Below, in pieces: positions 50,364 to 59,183 of a DNA stretch of 64,000 bases. The stretch is from NCBI RefSeq assembly GCF_019175365.1, contig NZ_CP059572.1, forward strand, positions 2,728,001 to 2,792,000, read 5' to 3'. The notes below the pieces were generated by a model. It had not been told where the DNA came from and searched no databases. It saw only the letters and a program-made list of their open reading frames with translations. This DNA comes from Actinomadura graeca. GTDB taxonomy: Bacteria > Actinomycetota > Actinomycetes > Streptosporangiales > Streptosporangiaceae. The position numbers and the translations under genes were made by a program. Positions within the stretch are counted from its first letter, which is position 1; each line of letters starts with the position of its first letter.

Positions 50364-51698
50364 GACGTTCTCCTTGTAGGGAGGCCGGGTCAGCGCAAGC
50401 CGGAGCAGGGCGACCCGGGGAAGATCGACGTGGTGGTCGTTCCGGATGCGGTGCAACAGTCGGGGAACAAGGTGCGGCGGTGGCGGGACTCCGTGGAGCG
50501 CGGCACGAAGTAGGTCCCGTTCAAGACCATGCGCGACGCTTCCAGGGACGTACTGCTGGGCGGAGCGGTTCCAACGGCCGCTGGCCCGGACGAGTTTCCA
50601 GAGCGGGACGTAGTGCACGCCATCGGCCCAGTGATCGGTCGAGCCGTGGTCGTTGAACCAGGCCGCGAGGCGGGCTCTGATGTCGTGGACTGGTATGTCC
50701 ATCCAGTCGCGGACCACGATCCGGCTTTGGTTGGCCGACAGGGTGAGAGCGTGGAAGGCGTTGTGGTCTACAGAAGTGCCGGGCCTCGCGTTACTGACCT
50801 CATTCAGCAGCGCCTTGACGTCTGCCAATTCCGGTCTGTCGATCACCATCAGATCGAACTCGGCCGGTTCGCGGAGCCACCAGGTGAGAACGCTGTCATC
50901 GCCACGACGTCGATGCCGCTCGTTGCCGAGGAGATGGTTCAGTGCGGCCATGGCTTGGGAGCCGCACGTCTCACAGAGGGGAGTGTTGGCCAATTGCAGC
51001 ACGCCCCCACGGCCTTGTGCTCCCGTGTTAACTGAAATGAGCGCGGCATCGCGACCGCGTTTCGAGCGCCCGGAGGTATCGATGCCGACTGGGATTAAGG
51101 AACTCTTGACCATGTCTGGCACGGTCTTGAGCAGAGGCCCAATCGAGCCGCACGCGAGGCAGATCCCCTCGTCCCCCGAACCCTTCCGCCGACGCGCCAC
51201 TCCACTCCAGTGATCAATGGCCGACGAACGCCGATGTACGAATTCGTTCCCGACCATGATCGCAACGATCTCGGACGCAGCGGCAGCGGCAGGTAGCTGG
51301 GCCGCAAGCGTGATATGACGCTTCGCATCGAAGAAGTCACAGACTGTCGCCGCCACCGGATCAGCGGTAGCGTCGCGCCATTCGTGCAGCATCGTCAAGT
51401 ACGCGTCGTTGCGTCGTTGGGCTGCCTTCTTAGCCTTATCCGTCTCATCCTTGGGTATCCCGAAGACGTATTCCAAGGTGTCGACCAGCAGCATCGCCGC
51501 GATCCCGCTGGTGCGGGTGAGATAGGGAGTGGCCTCCTGGGCGCCCGCCTTGTTGTTCGAGTCAGCCCGATCGATAAGTGACCCGGTTCCGTGTTCGTCT
51601 ATCCGAACCGTCCATCGGACGGCGCGGCTGCGGTGATATCGAGGAGCCGCGGTGCCGTCCGTCGTTGCGGCATGCTCGACCAGTCGCTGGATCAGCAT
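49920..51698 (-). CDS. cas8c: Type I-C Cascade large subunit Cas8c (Csd1)
   Basis: 592 residues, normal for Csd1. The N-terminus MLIQRLVEHAATTDG, then PRYHRSRAVRWTVRID and TPYLTRTSGIAAMLLVDTLE, is typical. Two CxxC pairs (GICLACGSIG and PLCETCGSQA) probably hold zinc. The C-terminal third is the small-subunit-like helical part (YVWGRIFAVLEAIQRRALPD, KKLVGKDETRAAGRALDARL), ending in a basic/acidic tail. It recognises the PAM and recruits Cas3. GGAG lies upstream of the ATG; it starts four bases after the cas5 stop. Confidence 0.95.
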   Translation of the reverse strand: MLIQRLVEHAATTDGTAAPRYHRSRAVRWTVRIDEHGTGSLIDRADSNNKAGAQEATPYLTRTSGIAAMLLVDTLEYVFGIPKDETDKAKKAAQRRNDAYLTMLHEWRDATADPVAATVCDFFDAKRHITLAAQLPAAAAASEIVAIMVGNEFVHRRSSAIDHWSGVARRRKGSGDEGICLACGSIGPLLKTVPDMVKSSLIPVGIDTSGRSKRGRDAALISVNTGAQGRGGVLQLANTPLCETCGSQAMAALNHLLGNERHRRRGDDSVLTWWLREPAEFDLMVIDRPELADVKALLNEVSNARPGTSVDHNAFHALTLSANQSRIVVRDWMDIPVHDIRARLAAWFNDHGSTDHWADGVHYVPLWKLVRASGRWNRSAQQYVPGSVAHGLERDLLRAALHGVPPPPHLVPRLLHRIRNDHHVDLPRVALLRLALTRPPYKENVMSGLDETEDDPAYVWGRIFAVLEAIQRRALPDVNATIRDRWFGLAMTQPGATLCMLSRNAIGHIKKLVGKDETRAAGRALDARLADLINPLNSKTGLPSHLDVRGQVRFIIGYNHQRSADLSAARAANAAKKAKEGDGSADGPSADQ

Positions 51699-51701
51699 CG
51701 C

Positions 51702-52385
51702 TCAACTCCTGGAGCCGGCAGGGCCTGCGGCGGGGAGTTCGAGGCCCCGGGGCGGTACTTCCAGCACTCCGTTGCTCAGCTCGGCCATGAACCAGTGGTA
51801 GGTCTCCTTGCCATCCTGGTAGTGGATGCTGTGGAGCATCGGACCGAGAGCACGCGTCTCGCGGATCGGCTCAAGGCGGCTGGCCTTCCCAAAGCGCGCT
51901 GAGAACTCGCGGGTCCCTAGGAACGGCTGGGAGAAGCATGCGCCTTTGTCCACGCGGCGTCGGAACTGCTCGCGGTACTTGACCTCATTACCCGTCGCCT
52001 GCGGGCGCAGCCGAACCTGCGCGAAGATCCGGTAGGCGACATCGCGGAGCGCGATCGTGTTGCGCTGGTCCCGGTCGGTCTCGACGTCGTAGCGCACCGA
52101 GGTGTCCGCCATCATCCGCCGGATCCACTCGTCAGAGGCGAGTGACTTGACCTCGTTGCGGCGTATCGAGAACCAGGCGATCGGCTTGAGGATCTCGATC
52201 TTCACGATCACATACTCGAACTCTGGACGCCAGAAGATCGATTCGAGGACACCACGGGCGGCGGACGGAGTCATCACTTCATAACTGAACCGCTCCGCCT
52301 TCAACTCCGGGCGGGTGAAGCAGGCGAACTCTCCGCTCACTTCCACCGTCAGAGGGGAATTGGGGTAGTAGGGGTGAGAGCTCAC
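51702..52385 (-). CDS. cas5: Type I-C crRNA-processing protein Cas5c (Cas5d)
   Basis: 227 residues. The start VSSHPYYPNSPLTVEVSGEF then ACFTRPELKAERFSYEVMTP, SAARGVLESIFWRPEF and IKPIAWFSIRRNEV-type segments identify Cas5c. The protein cuts the repeat to make crRNA and keeps the 11-nt handle. Tyr, Lys and His active-site residues cannot be assigned with certainty, but YRIFAQVRLRP and the glycine-rich segments are in place. The GTG start overlaps the cas3 stop by four bases. An ORF extending to 52562 is only open frame inside cas3. Confidence 0.94.
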   Translation of the reverse strand: MSSHPYYPNSPLTVEVSGEFACFTRPELKAERFSYEVMTPSAARGVLESIFWRPEFEYVIVKIEILKPIAWFSIRRNEVKSLASDEWIRRMMADTSVRYDVETDRDQRNTIALRDVAYRIFAQVRLRPQATGNEVKYREQFRRRVDKGACFSQPFLGTREFSARFGKASRLEPIRETRALGPMLHSIHYQDGKETYHWFMAELSNGVLEVPPRGLELPAAGPAGSRS

Positions 52386-54571
52386 CAGACGAAGTCCTCT
52401 CCGCTCGGATCGGTGAATTCGACACCGCGGCGCCGGTGATATTCGCCATGCCATTCGATCAGACCACCCAGCAGTTCGGTGGCCAGCCCCTCCTTCACGG
52501 CCTGAGCAGCCCGCCTTCGCGGCAGAGTCGCCAAATACGGCTGAAGCTTGCGAAACACCCACGGATCCGCACCACCAGGGCTCATCAGCAATCCACGAAG
52601 ACGCTCCCGCTCGGCGTCGTCACCGTAAGGAACAAGCACCGGGACGGTCTGCTCATCGACCAGCTTGAAGCGCTCGGCCACCTCGGGGAAGTCAAACTCG
52701 GCTCGATAACGCTGGATCTCCGCCCCAGGACCGACCTTCTCGATGTCCTTCAAGGCGTATCGCGCCTGGTAATAGGCACTGAGAGCATCCAGATCATCAG
52801 GGTCGGCCAGTCCAGGGCCGAAGAAAACCCGAGTCGTGTCGAGCGCGGCGCCATATACCCGGCGCGCACCAGTGACACTGCCGTCCGCCGGGTCGAACAC
52901 GATCACACGGCCGAAAGCGAGCAGGCCGTTGCGGTTGGATCGTCCCGCTGCCTGCTGCAATGCTTCGGCTGGCGCGAATGCGCGGAACACCACCGGGAAG
53001 TCCAAGTCGACCCCCGCCTCCACCAGCTGGGTACTGACGACGGTGACAGGTAGTCCTTCGTTCAAGCGGGACCGGATCTCTCGCAGCACACTCCGCCGAT
53101 GCCCACCCGCCATCCGCGTCGACAGGTGCAGAACGTCCTCCCCGATCATCTTCTCCAGATACTCGTGGAGAGTGGCTGCATCCTTGGTGGTGTTGACGAT
53201 CGCCAGCACCTGCGGCTTCTGCGCGGCCTCCTCTGCCACCTGCGCGAACGTGGGCCTGGGGTCGATCCGCCACTCGTACTTCACTCGCCGCAGACCTTTG
53301 TACAGCGGCTTCGGCTCAACGATCACGGAGCGTGCCTGGAGGCCCGCGAACACCCCCAGTGAGAAGAACTCCGGCTGCGTCGCCGAAGCCAGCAGCACAC
53401 TCGTCCCGAAGTGCTCGGTCAGGGTACGCAGCGCCGACAGGATCGGCGGCAACATGCCGTCCGGTAGCGACTGGACTTCGTCGAGGACGATGACCGCTCC
53501 TGCGAGCCGATGCAGCTTCCGCATCGCCGACGGCTTGCGGCTGAACAGCGACTCGAACAGGCGCACCGTCGTGGTCACGACCACCGGTGCATCCCAGTTC
53601 TCCGCAGCAAGCCGTTGCCAACGCAAGGCCGCCGGGAGTTCGTCCAGGTTTACACCACTGTGGTGCTCCAACACGTTGTCAGCGCCGAACAACGTGCGGT
53701 ACACCTGTGCGTTCTGCTCGGTGATTGACAGGAACGGGACCGCCACGATCACACGCCGCAGGCCATGCCGCGCCGCGTGATGCGCCGCGAATCCGCCGGC
53801 CGCGATGGTCTTGCCCGCCCCGGTCGGCGCCGGGAACGGAAAGATGCCGACCGGACCTCCGGCTGCCTGAACCGCCTGGTCATAGACCTCCGAACGGATC
53901 AGATCGATTGGTGAACGCGTATCTCCCAGGTAGCTGTCCCGAGCCCCTTCGAACGTCTCCACCATCGAAGCCAGCGAAGGCACGGCCGACCGCTCGCCCG
54001 TAAAATGTGACTCGGTGTCCAGGAAGTCCGCATCGACAAGGGCGCTGAAGGTCATGCGCAACAGAAGCTCGGCCGCATAGGGATCATCACTGGAGCAGCC
54101 CCAGGCAGGGACAGCCGATCTCCGGTCGTCCAGAATTTCTGGGATCAGGCCAGAGACCCGACGCACCGCCTCTTGCACGCGATCAGCCGCCTCCGCCTCG
54201 GCAGAAGACATTGCGTCCTTCAAGGCTCGGCGCGACGAAAGACCGCCGTGATGTCCCAGAATCGATAACGCGAAGGGCCCGAGATTCGCCTTGCGAACCG
54301 CTAACCACGTACCAGCCAGCTTGTGATCGATGCTGGCCCCACCTGCATCGACGACCCGACTACCGCGGCTTTCAGCCCATTTCAGACCTTCCTGCCAGAC
54401 ACACACTGACTTGCCTATATCGTGCAAAATGCCCAAACCGCCAGCCAGCTCTCCCGCCCCGAACACCGAAGCGAACTTGACCGCACGGGCGGCTGTGCCA
54501 CGTAAATGATCTACGAGCCCATGACGAACACCCGCAGGGTTCGCACTATGTGCCCATAATTCATGGTCCAC
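52382..54571 (-). CDS. cas3: Type I-C nuclease-helicase Cas3 (HD + SF2 helicase)
   Basis: 729 residues, single-chain Cas3. N-terminal HD nuclease: LWAHSANPAGVRHGLVDHL, GILHDIGK and the later ILGHHGGLSSR. Helicase motif I FPAPTGAGKTIAAGG, motif II VIVLDEVQSLPDG, motif III ASATQPEF, and motif VI region AFAPAEALQQAAGRSNRNG are all intact. It degrades DNA bound by Cascade. GTG 54571 with GGGAG upstream is the start. It is the first gene of the cas3-cas5c-cas8c-cas7c operon; its promoter should lie just upstream in the 54572-55221 stretch. Confidence 0.96.
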   Translation of the reverse strand: MDHELWAHSANPAGVRHGLVDHLRGTAARAVKFASVFGAGELAGGLGILHDIGKSVCVWQEGLKWAESRGSRVVDAGGASIDHKLAGTWLAVRKANLGPFALSILGHHGGLSSRRALKDAMSSAEAEAADRVQEAVRRVSGLIPEILDDRRSAVPAWGCSSDDPYAAELLLRMTFSALVDADFLDTESHFTGERSAVPSLASMVETFEGARDSYLGDTRSPIDLIRSEVYDQAVQAAGGPVGIFPFPAPTGAGKTIAAGGFAAHHAARHGLRRVIVAVPFLSITEQNAQVYRTLFGADNVLEHHSGVNLDELPAALRWQRLAAENWDAPVVVTTTVRLFESLFSRKPSAMRKLHRLAGAVIVLDEVQSLPDGMLPPILSALRTLTEHFGTSVLLASATQPEFFSLGVFAGLQARSVIVEPKPLYKGLRRVKYEWRIDPRPTFAQVAEEAAQKPQVLAIVNTTKDAATLHEYLEKMIGEDVLHLSTRMAGGHRRSVLREIRSRLNEGLPVTVVSTQLVEAGVDLDFPVVFRAFAPAEALQQAAGRSNRNGLLAFGRVIVFDPADGSVTGARRVYGAALDTTRVFFGPGLADPDDLDALSAYYQARYALKDIEKVGPGAEIQRYRAEFDFPEVAERFKLVDEQTVPVLVPYGDDAERERLRGLLMSPGGADPWVFRKLQPYLATLPRRRAAQAVKEGLATELLGGLIEWHGEYHRRRGVEFTDPSGEDFVW

Positions 54572-55918
54572 AACCTGCTCCCAAGGTCTCGTACGGCCGA
54601 CGCAACGAGACCATACGACTTGGGACCGACATTCACCGCACCGTCATCGGAAGACGCTGGCCAGCTTGCGCCAGAGAGGCGAGAGCCGTATGGCTCAGGC
54701 AGACACGCCCAAGCCACACGCTCGCGGACCACCAGCCCATGATTGCGACCCTCGCCCAGCTCAAAGCAGAGCGCCGACGGACACAGCGATCACCATGCTC
54801 AACGAGGGCGATTTCCTCCCAACTCAGACATGGCAACACATGCTGTGTTGTTCCAAAGTATCGCCGAGCTCCCTAGCGAGACAACTTTGAGGATCTACAA
54901 GGGCACAGACGCGCCCAAGAGCGGCAAGGATGAACTCTCAGCGACATTCCCCGCGAAGGTGAGCCCGACGTGATCAACTCGGACCGACTGGCGGACGAGC
55001 TTGAGCAGACGGTCGCAGACACCCTTAGAGACACACCCCGCACCGGTCGCCTGTGCGCACTGTTACTCACGATCACCGTGTGCATCAAAGTGATCAAATG
55101 GCCACATCGGTCACCTACAACAACGCAGCGTTTTCTGGGAGTCAAGGCACACTCTGATCTGGGCCTGCTGGTGATGGCGAGCGCCACGACCCCAGAGACG
55201 GTGCCCTCGCGACGTAACAGCATCGCTGTCCCCGCCCGTCGGCGAGGGAGGACGCCGCCCAGCCGAGGTCGTCACCGACGTGCGGCGCCTGGACGTTGCA
55301 ATTCTCGCTCGCAGGCTTCCTTCTTCCCCGTGCCTACCCGAGGTCCGCTTCCAGCACGACCAAGTCCGCCGCCAACGCCGTTCGCGTGGAAGGCGAGCCG
55401 TGCCCCGATGCTGGACGAGCGATTTTGCAGGCGTCCGAGGTGGGCACCGCCACAACCCCCGCAAGACAGATCTCCACGCGCTTCTTGACCGGGCACGGGC
55501 CGGTCGGACGGGCGGCTGGAGCGAGGCGTCGGGGCCGCTCTTCACGCTGCTCCCAGCACCCACGGTAGGGCTCCTGGAGAGAATCTTGCCTAGGGCCGCC
55601 GACTGGTGGGGCGCCGGTCACCTGGTCAGCAGGTTTCCCATGTCTGGTGGGCGTGGCCGTTGCAGGTCCAGTCCACGACCGCGTCACCGGTGCCGAATTA
55701 GCAGTGCCCCTGAAATGGACGTCCACCAGAGTGCGATATGGGCACTCACCAGGAGACTTCCGGAACTCGTCACAAAGTTGAAATTGACTAAGGACAGAAG
55801 GAGATAGACATTGACGAGTCCTCTTTTTCGGTTTTAGCATAATGATGGGTTTCGCGGGCCCGCCAGGATCGTCGTCGCCGTGCCTTGGCACGGACTTCAT
55901 CTCACCTGGAAGGCTCGC
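54572..55918. other. 1.35-kb stretch upstream of cas3 without a confident gene
   Basis: It should carry the cas operon promoter. A possible small pair reads MATHAVLFQSIAELPSETTL... (54830-54973, 47 residues) followed by a GTGA overlap at 54970 into MINSDRLADELEQTVADTLR; neither has a good ribosome site, so they are left uncalled. A decayed CRISPR remnant lies at 55222-55320. On the minus strand near 55630-55698, GTGDAVVDWTCNGHAHQTWE between stops looks like the end of a ricin-type (CBM13) lectin domain, a gene relic. Overall the region reads as genomic debris. Confidence 0.5.
55222..55320 (-). CRISPR. Decayed CRISPR remnant (one and a half repeats) upstream of cas3
   Basis: 55222-55258 matches the 37-bp repeat at roughly 27 positions (CCCGCCCGTC...GGCGAGGG...GGACGCCGC). 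After exactly 36 bp a second copy begins with GTTGCAATTCTCGCTCGC (55295 on) and breaks off after about half its length. The spacing of one repeat plus one spacer (73 bp) argues against chance. The orientation matches the intact arrays. Confidence 0.6.
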
Positions 55919-56551
55919 ATGATGAACGCTGGACGTTCGACGATCGCGGTGCTGGGTGCCGCTTTCCTGCTGAACCCCTCCCCCGCCGCCGCGGACCCGG
56001 ACGTCCCGCCGCCCGGGAGCGTCTCTGTCGAGGTGGCGGCCCTCTACGGCTCGGGGTGCCTGCCAGGGCGTGTTTGGCTCGGCTCGAACGTTGAGTCCTT
56101 CACCGTCCACTACGCCGAGTACATCGTGACGGCCGGTCGAGATCAGACGCCTAGGGACTCCCATAAGAACTGCTGGGTCGACGTGAAGGTCTCACATCCG
56201 CCGGAGTTCACTTACGGCATCATCAAGGTCGAACACAGGGGATCCGGCGAGTTGGAAGACGGCGCCTCCGCCTCGATGAGGTCGTCTTTCGCCTTCTTGG
56301 GCGAGGACCTGCCCGAGGGGGCAAAGCACCTGGCTCGCGGCCCGTACCGCGGATCATGGCAATTGTCAGATAAGAGCGATATATCCGAAGTTCGTATCAA
56401 GCCGTGCGACAAGCCCAGCACCAACAGGCTTTTCACCGAACTGAAGGCCGATGAGGGCGCGTCCGACCCGTCCACGGTCAGCTACATGGCTCTGGACGAC
56501 ATCGACCGCAACCCGGGTAGTAGCTATCACTTCCACTGGGAGCGCTGCTGA
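55919..56551 (+). CDS. Secreted DUF4360-family protein
   Basis: 210 residues with an N-terminal signal peptide (cut near NPSPAAADPD). The mature part shows the DUF4360 pattern: PPGSVSVEVAALYGSGCLPG, FTVHYAEYIVTAG, HKNCWVDVKVSHPPEFTYGI, GPYRGSWQLSDKSD and the end YHFHWERC. Four cysteines are placed for two disulfides. GGAAGG lies five bases before ATG 55919; ATG 55922 is the alternative. The family is secreted, small and of unknown function in actinomycetes and fungi. No operon partner; about 120 bp separate it from the next gene. Confidence 0.85.
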   Translation: MMNAGRSTIAVLGAAFLLNPSPAAADPDVPPPGSVSVEVAALYGSGCLPGRVWLGSNVESFTVHYAEYIVTAGRDQTPRDSHKNCWVDVKVSHPPEFTYGIIKVEHRGSGELEDGASASMRSSFAFLGEDLPEGAKHLARGPYRGSWQLSDKSDISEVRIKPCDKPSTNRLFTELKADEGASDPSTVSYMALDDIDRNPGSSYHFHWERC

Positions 56552-56672
56552 CGGTCGGCCCCCGCTGGGCGAGCCGCAGACCGGTATCGATCTGCGGCTG
56601 CTTTGGACAGGGTGACGACGCGGGGTTCTACGGTTGGTCGTATGCAGGCGTGGACGAGGCAGGCGGCGGCCG

Positions 56673-57500
56673 GTGGATGAGATCGAGATCGCACCCGGCA
56701 TCACCCGCGACCGGCTCCACCCCTACGCGGATCTGAGGCGCGTGGACCTGACCGGTGTGGACCTGAGTCACGCGAACCTGAACGCTGCCGATCTGACCAG
56801 CGCTCTTCTGGTCGGCGCGGAGCTGAGCGGCGCCAACCTGAGCGGCGCCAACCTGACGGAGGCGGATCTCAGTGGCACGCGGCTGAGCGGCGCCAACCTG
56901 GTCGGAGCGCGGCTGGTCAACGCGCGGCTGATCGACACGAACATGCGGGGCGCAGACCTGACCGGCGCGGATCTGACCCACGCGAGCCCGGTCGACTCAG
57001 ATCCGACGGGCCCGTCCGTGAACAGCCCGGACCTGGGCGAGGCGAATCTGAACGGTGCCACCTTGTCCCACGCGTCCCTGGACGGCGCGAACCTTGACGG
57101 CGCGACCTTGATCAATGCGAAGCTGGTCAATACGAACCTGAGCGGCGCACGCCTGAACCGCGCGAACCTGGTCGGTGCGGATCTGCGCGAGGCGACGCTG
57201 GTCTGGGCGCGCCTCGCCGGCGCGAACCTGCACGGCGCGAGGCTGGCGCGCGCGAACCTGCACAGCGCGGACCTTTCGGGGACGGACCTGACCCGCGCGG
57301 ACCTGACCCGCGCGAATCTGGCTGCGGCGAATCTGGACGGCGCGTCCCTGGACGGCGCCGTCCTCGCGGAAATGTTCTGGTCACGGCCGATGTCATCGGC
57401 CGGAGCGGGGACGGTGTGGCCGGAGGGCTGGGCGACCAGGATCTTTCATCGGTCGATGGTGACGGCGCGAACACCGGAGCTGTACCAGGTGCGAAGCTGA
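56673..57500 (+). CDS. Pentapeptide-repeat protein
   Basis: 275 residues, most of them A[DN]LxG-type five-residue repeats (LTGVDLSHANLNAADLTSAL, SGANLSGANLTEADLSGTRL, DLTRADLTRANLAAANLDGA), about 40 copies in two blocks. They are split near residue 105 by the irregular ASPVDSDPTGPSVNSPD. Such proteins fold as a square beta-helix. Some mimic DNA and protect gyrase, but that role cannot be read from sequence. GTG 56673 is taken as start because the repeats begin soon after; GTG 56634 is in frame. The C-terminus (MFWSRPMSSAGAG...) is not repetitive. Confidence 0.87.
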   Translation: MDEIEIAPGITRDRLHPYADLRRVDLTGVDLSHANLNAADLTSALLVGAELSGANLSGANLTEADLSGTRLSGANLVGARLVNARLIDTNMRGADLTGADLTHASPVDSDPTGPSVNSPDLGEANLNGATLSHASLDGANLDGATLINAKLVNTNLSGARLNRANLVGADLREATLVWARLAGANLHGARLARANLHSADLSGTDLTRADLTRANLAAANLDGASLDGAVLAEMFWSRPMSSAGAGTVWPEGWATRIFHRSMVTARTPELYQVRS

Positions 57501-57536
57501 GGAGCCCCGCAGGCCGCGGTGGACGGGCGTGGCGCG

Positions 57537-59072
57537 TCAGGGGGTGGTGTGCTCCTCCGCGTTCGGCGCGGTCTCCGGCTCGGCCGAGGCCGAGGCCGAG
57601 ACGGAGATGAGGGGCGCGGGTGGGCGGAGGACGGTGTAGGCCAGGACGGCGGCGGCGATGCCTCCGAAGACGCCGGCGATCGCGGTCAGGGACATCGCGT
57701 CGACGAAGGCGTCTTTCGCGGTGGACGCCAGGGCCGGGTCGTGCCTCGCCGCCGCGATGGCCAGGGCGTCGCCGATGGACTCGCGGGCGGTGCCCGTGAC
57801 GTCGTCCGGTATGGCGTCGGTGTAGGCGGCGGTGAGGACGCTGCCGAGGACGGCGACGCTGAGCGCCTGGCCCACCTGCTGGACGGTGTCGTTCACGGCC
57901 GAGCCGACGCCCGCGCGCTCGGGCGGGAGGGCGCCGAGCAGCGTCCCGTATGCCGCCGGGCCCGCGATGCCGCTGCCGACGCCCAGCACCACGAGCGCGA
58001 GGACGAGACGGGGGTAGCCGTCGCCCGGGGAGAGGGTCGCGAGCAGCCCGAAGCCGCCGCCGAGGAGCGCGAGGCCGCTCGCGAGGGCCACGCGGGCGCC
58101 GAACCTCTTGTCCACGACGACGCCGACGCCGTTGAAGGCCATCGCGGCGACCAGCAGCGGGATGAGCGCTACGCCCGTCCTCATCGGGCCGTATCCGAGG
58201 ACGAACTGGAGGTACTGGGTGAGCGCGAGCATCAGGCCGGCGGACGAGAACGACAGGAGCACGATCGACAGGCTCGCGCCGGTGAAGTCGCGGTCGCGGA
58301 ACAGCTTCACCGGGAGCATGGGCTCGCGGACGCGCCGCTCCCAGAAGGCGAACCCGGCCAGCGCCAGGATGGCGGCGGCGAACCCGACGCGCACCTGCGC
58401 GGATCCGGTGCCGTCCCGCGGGATGAAGATGACGCTCCACACCAGGGCCGTCATGCCGACGGTCGACAGCAGCGCGCCCACCAGGTCGGGACGGGCCGCA
58501 GGGCCCCGCGACTCCGGGATGACGACGATCGCGGCGATCACGGCGAGGACGGTGATCGGGACGTTGATGAGGAACACCGACCCCCACCAGAAGTGCTCCA
58601 GCAGCAGGCCGCCGGCGATGGGGCCGCCGAGCGCGCCGAGCATGAGGACCGAGCTCCAGATGGCGATGGCCTTCTTGCGCTCCTTGTCGTCGAAGACCGT
58701 GGTGAGGATCGACAGCGTGCCCGGCATGAGGAACGCGCCACCCACTCCCATGAGCGCGCGCGCCGCGATGAGCTGGCTGGGCGAGTCGGCGAGCGCGGCG
58801 GGCACCGAGGCACCGCCGAACACGATCAGCCCGATGACCAGGCCCCGGCGGCGGCCGAAACGGTCGGACAGCGCGCCCGCGGTGAGCAGCAGGCCCGCGA
58901 ACACCACGATGTAGGCGTCCAGGATCCACTGGATGTCGGAGTTGCTCGCGTGCAGGTCGCGGATCAGCGACGGGATCGCGACGTTGAGGACGGTGTTGTC
59001 GATGACGACGACGAGCAGGCTCAGGCAGAGGACGCCGAGGATCCACCACCGGCGGGGGTGCGGGGCCGACAT
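57537..59072 (-). CDS. MFS drug-efflux transporter, DHA2 (14-helix) family
   Basis: 511 residues with about 14 membrane helices. Motif A DRFGRRRG follows helix 2 and motif C LGALGGPIAGG is in helix 5; FLINVP marks the EmrB/QacA group, and WILDAYIVVFAGLLLTAGAL holds the D1 motif. It should export drugs by proton antiport. The start ATG 59072 has GGAG upstream. It is divergent from a TetR regulator with a clear operator between them, the common regulator/pump pair. The C-terminal ~30 residues are serine/glutamate-rich. Confidence 0.93.
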   Translation of the reverse strand: MSAPHPRRWWILGVLCLSLLVVVIDNTVLNVAIPSLIRDLHASNSDIQWILDAYIVVFAGLLLTAGALSDRFGRRRGLVIGLIVFGGASVPAALADSPSQLIAARALMGVGGAFLMPGTLSILTTVFDDKERKKAIAIWSSVLMLGALGGPIAGGLLLEHFWWGSVFLINVPITVLAVIAAIVVIPESRGPAARPDLVGALLSTVGMTALVWSVIFIPRDGTGSAQVRVGFAAAILALAGFAFWERRVREPMLPVKLFRDRDFTGASLSIVLLSFSSAGLMLALTQYLQFVLGYGPMRTGVALIPLLVAAMAFNGVGVVVDKRFGARVALASGLALLGGGFGLLATLSPGDGYPRLVLALVVLGVGSGIAGPAAYGTLLGALPPERAGVGSAVNDTVQQVGQALSVAVLGSVLTAAYTDAIPDDVTGTARESIGDALAIAAARHDPALASTAKDAFVDAMSLTAIAGVFGGIAAAVLAYTVLRPPAPLISVSASASAEPETAPNAEEHTTP

Positions 59073-59105
59073 GGCACTCCATTGGTACAGCGGGCGAATT
59101 TTCGC

Positions 59106-59131
59106 ACACTGTACTAATCTTCGAACAGTGT
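59106..59131. promoter_or_regulatory. Operator dyad between MFS and TetR genes
   Basis: ACACTGT, twelve bases, ACAGTGT, with outer arms also partly symmetric (TTCGCACACTGT against TGCGAACACTGT, ten of twelve). It sits about 35 bp from the MFS start and 53 bp from the TetR start, in an AT-richer patch. It is a good candidate for the TetR operator controlling both genes. Confidence 0.7.
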
Positions 59132-59183
59132 TCGCAAGACGGTAGGCTGGGGGGCCACGCCTCCGTCTGCCCCGAGGACCCGC

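Noticed and set aside
52386..52562. N-terminal extension of Cas5c to 52562
   Set aside because: The extra 59 residues lie inside cas3 and resemble no Cas5; GTG 52385 with the 4-bp overlap fits the operon.
55280..55807. A plus-strand frame of 175 codons and overlapping minus-strand frames upstream of the DUF4360 gene
   Set aside because: Composition and lack of ribosome sites argue against coding. The DNA includes a CRISPR relic and an apparent lectin-domain fragment.
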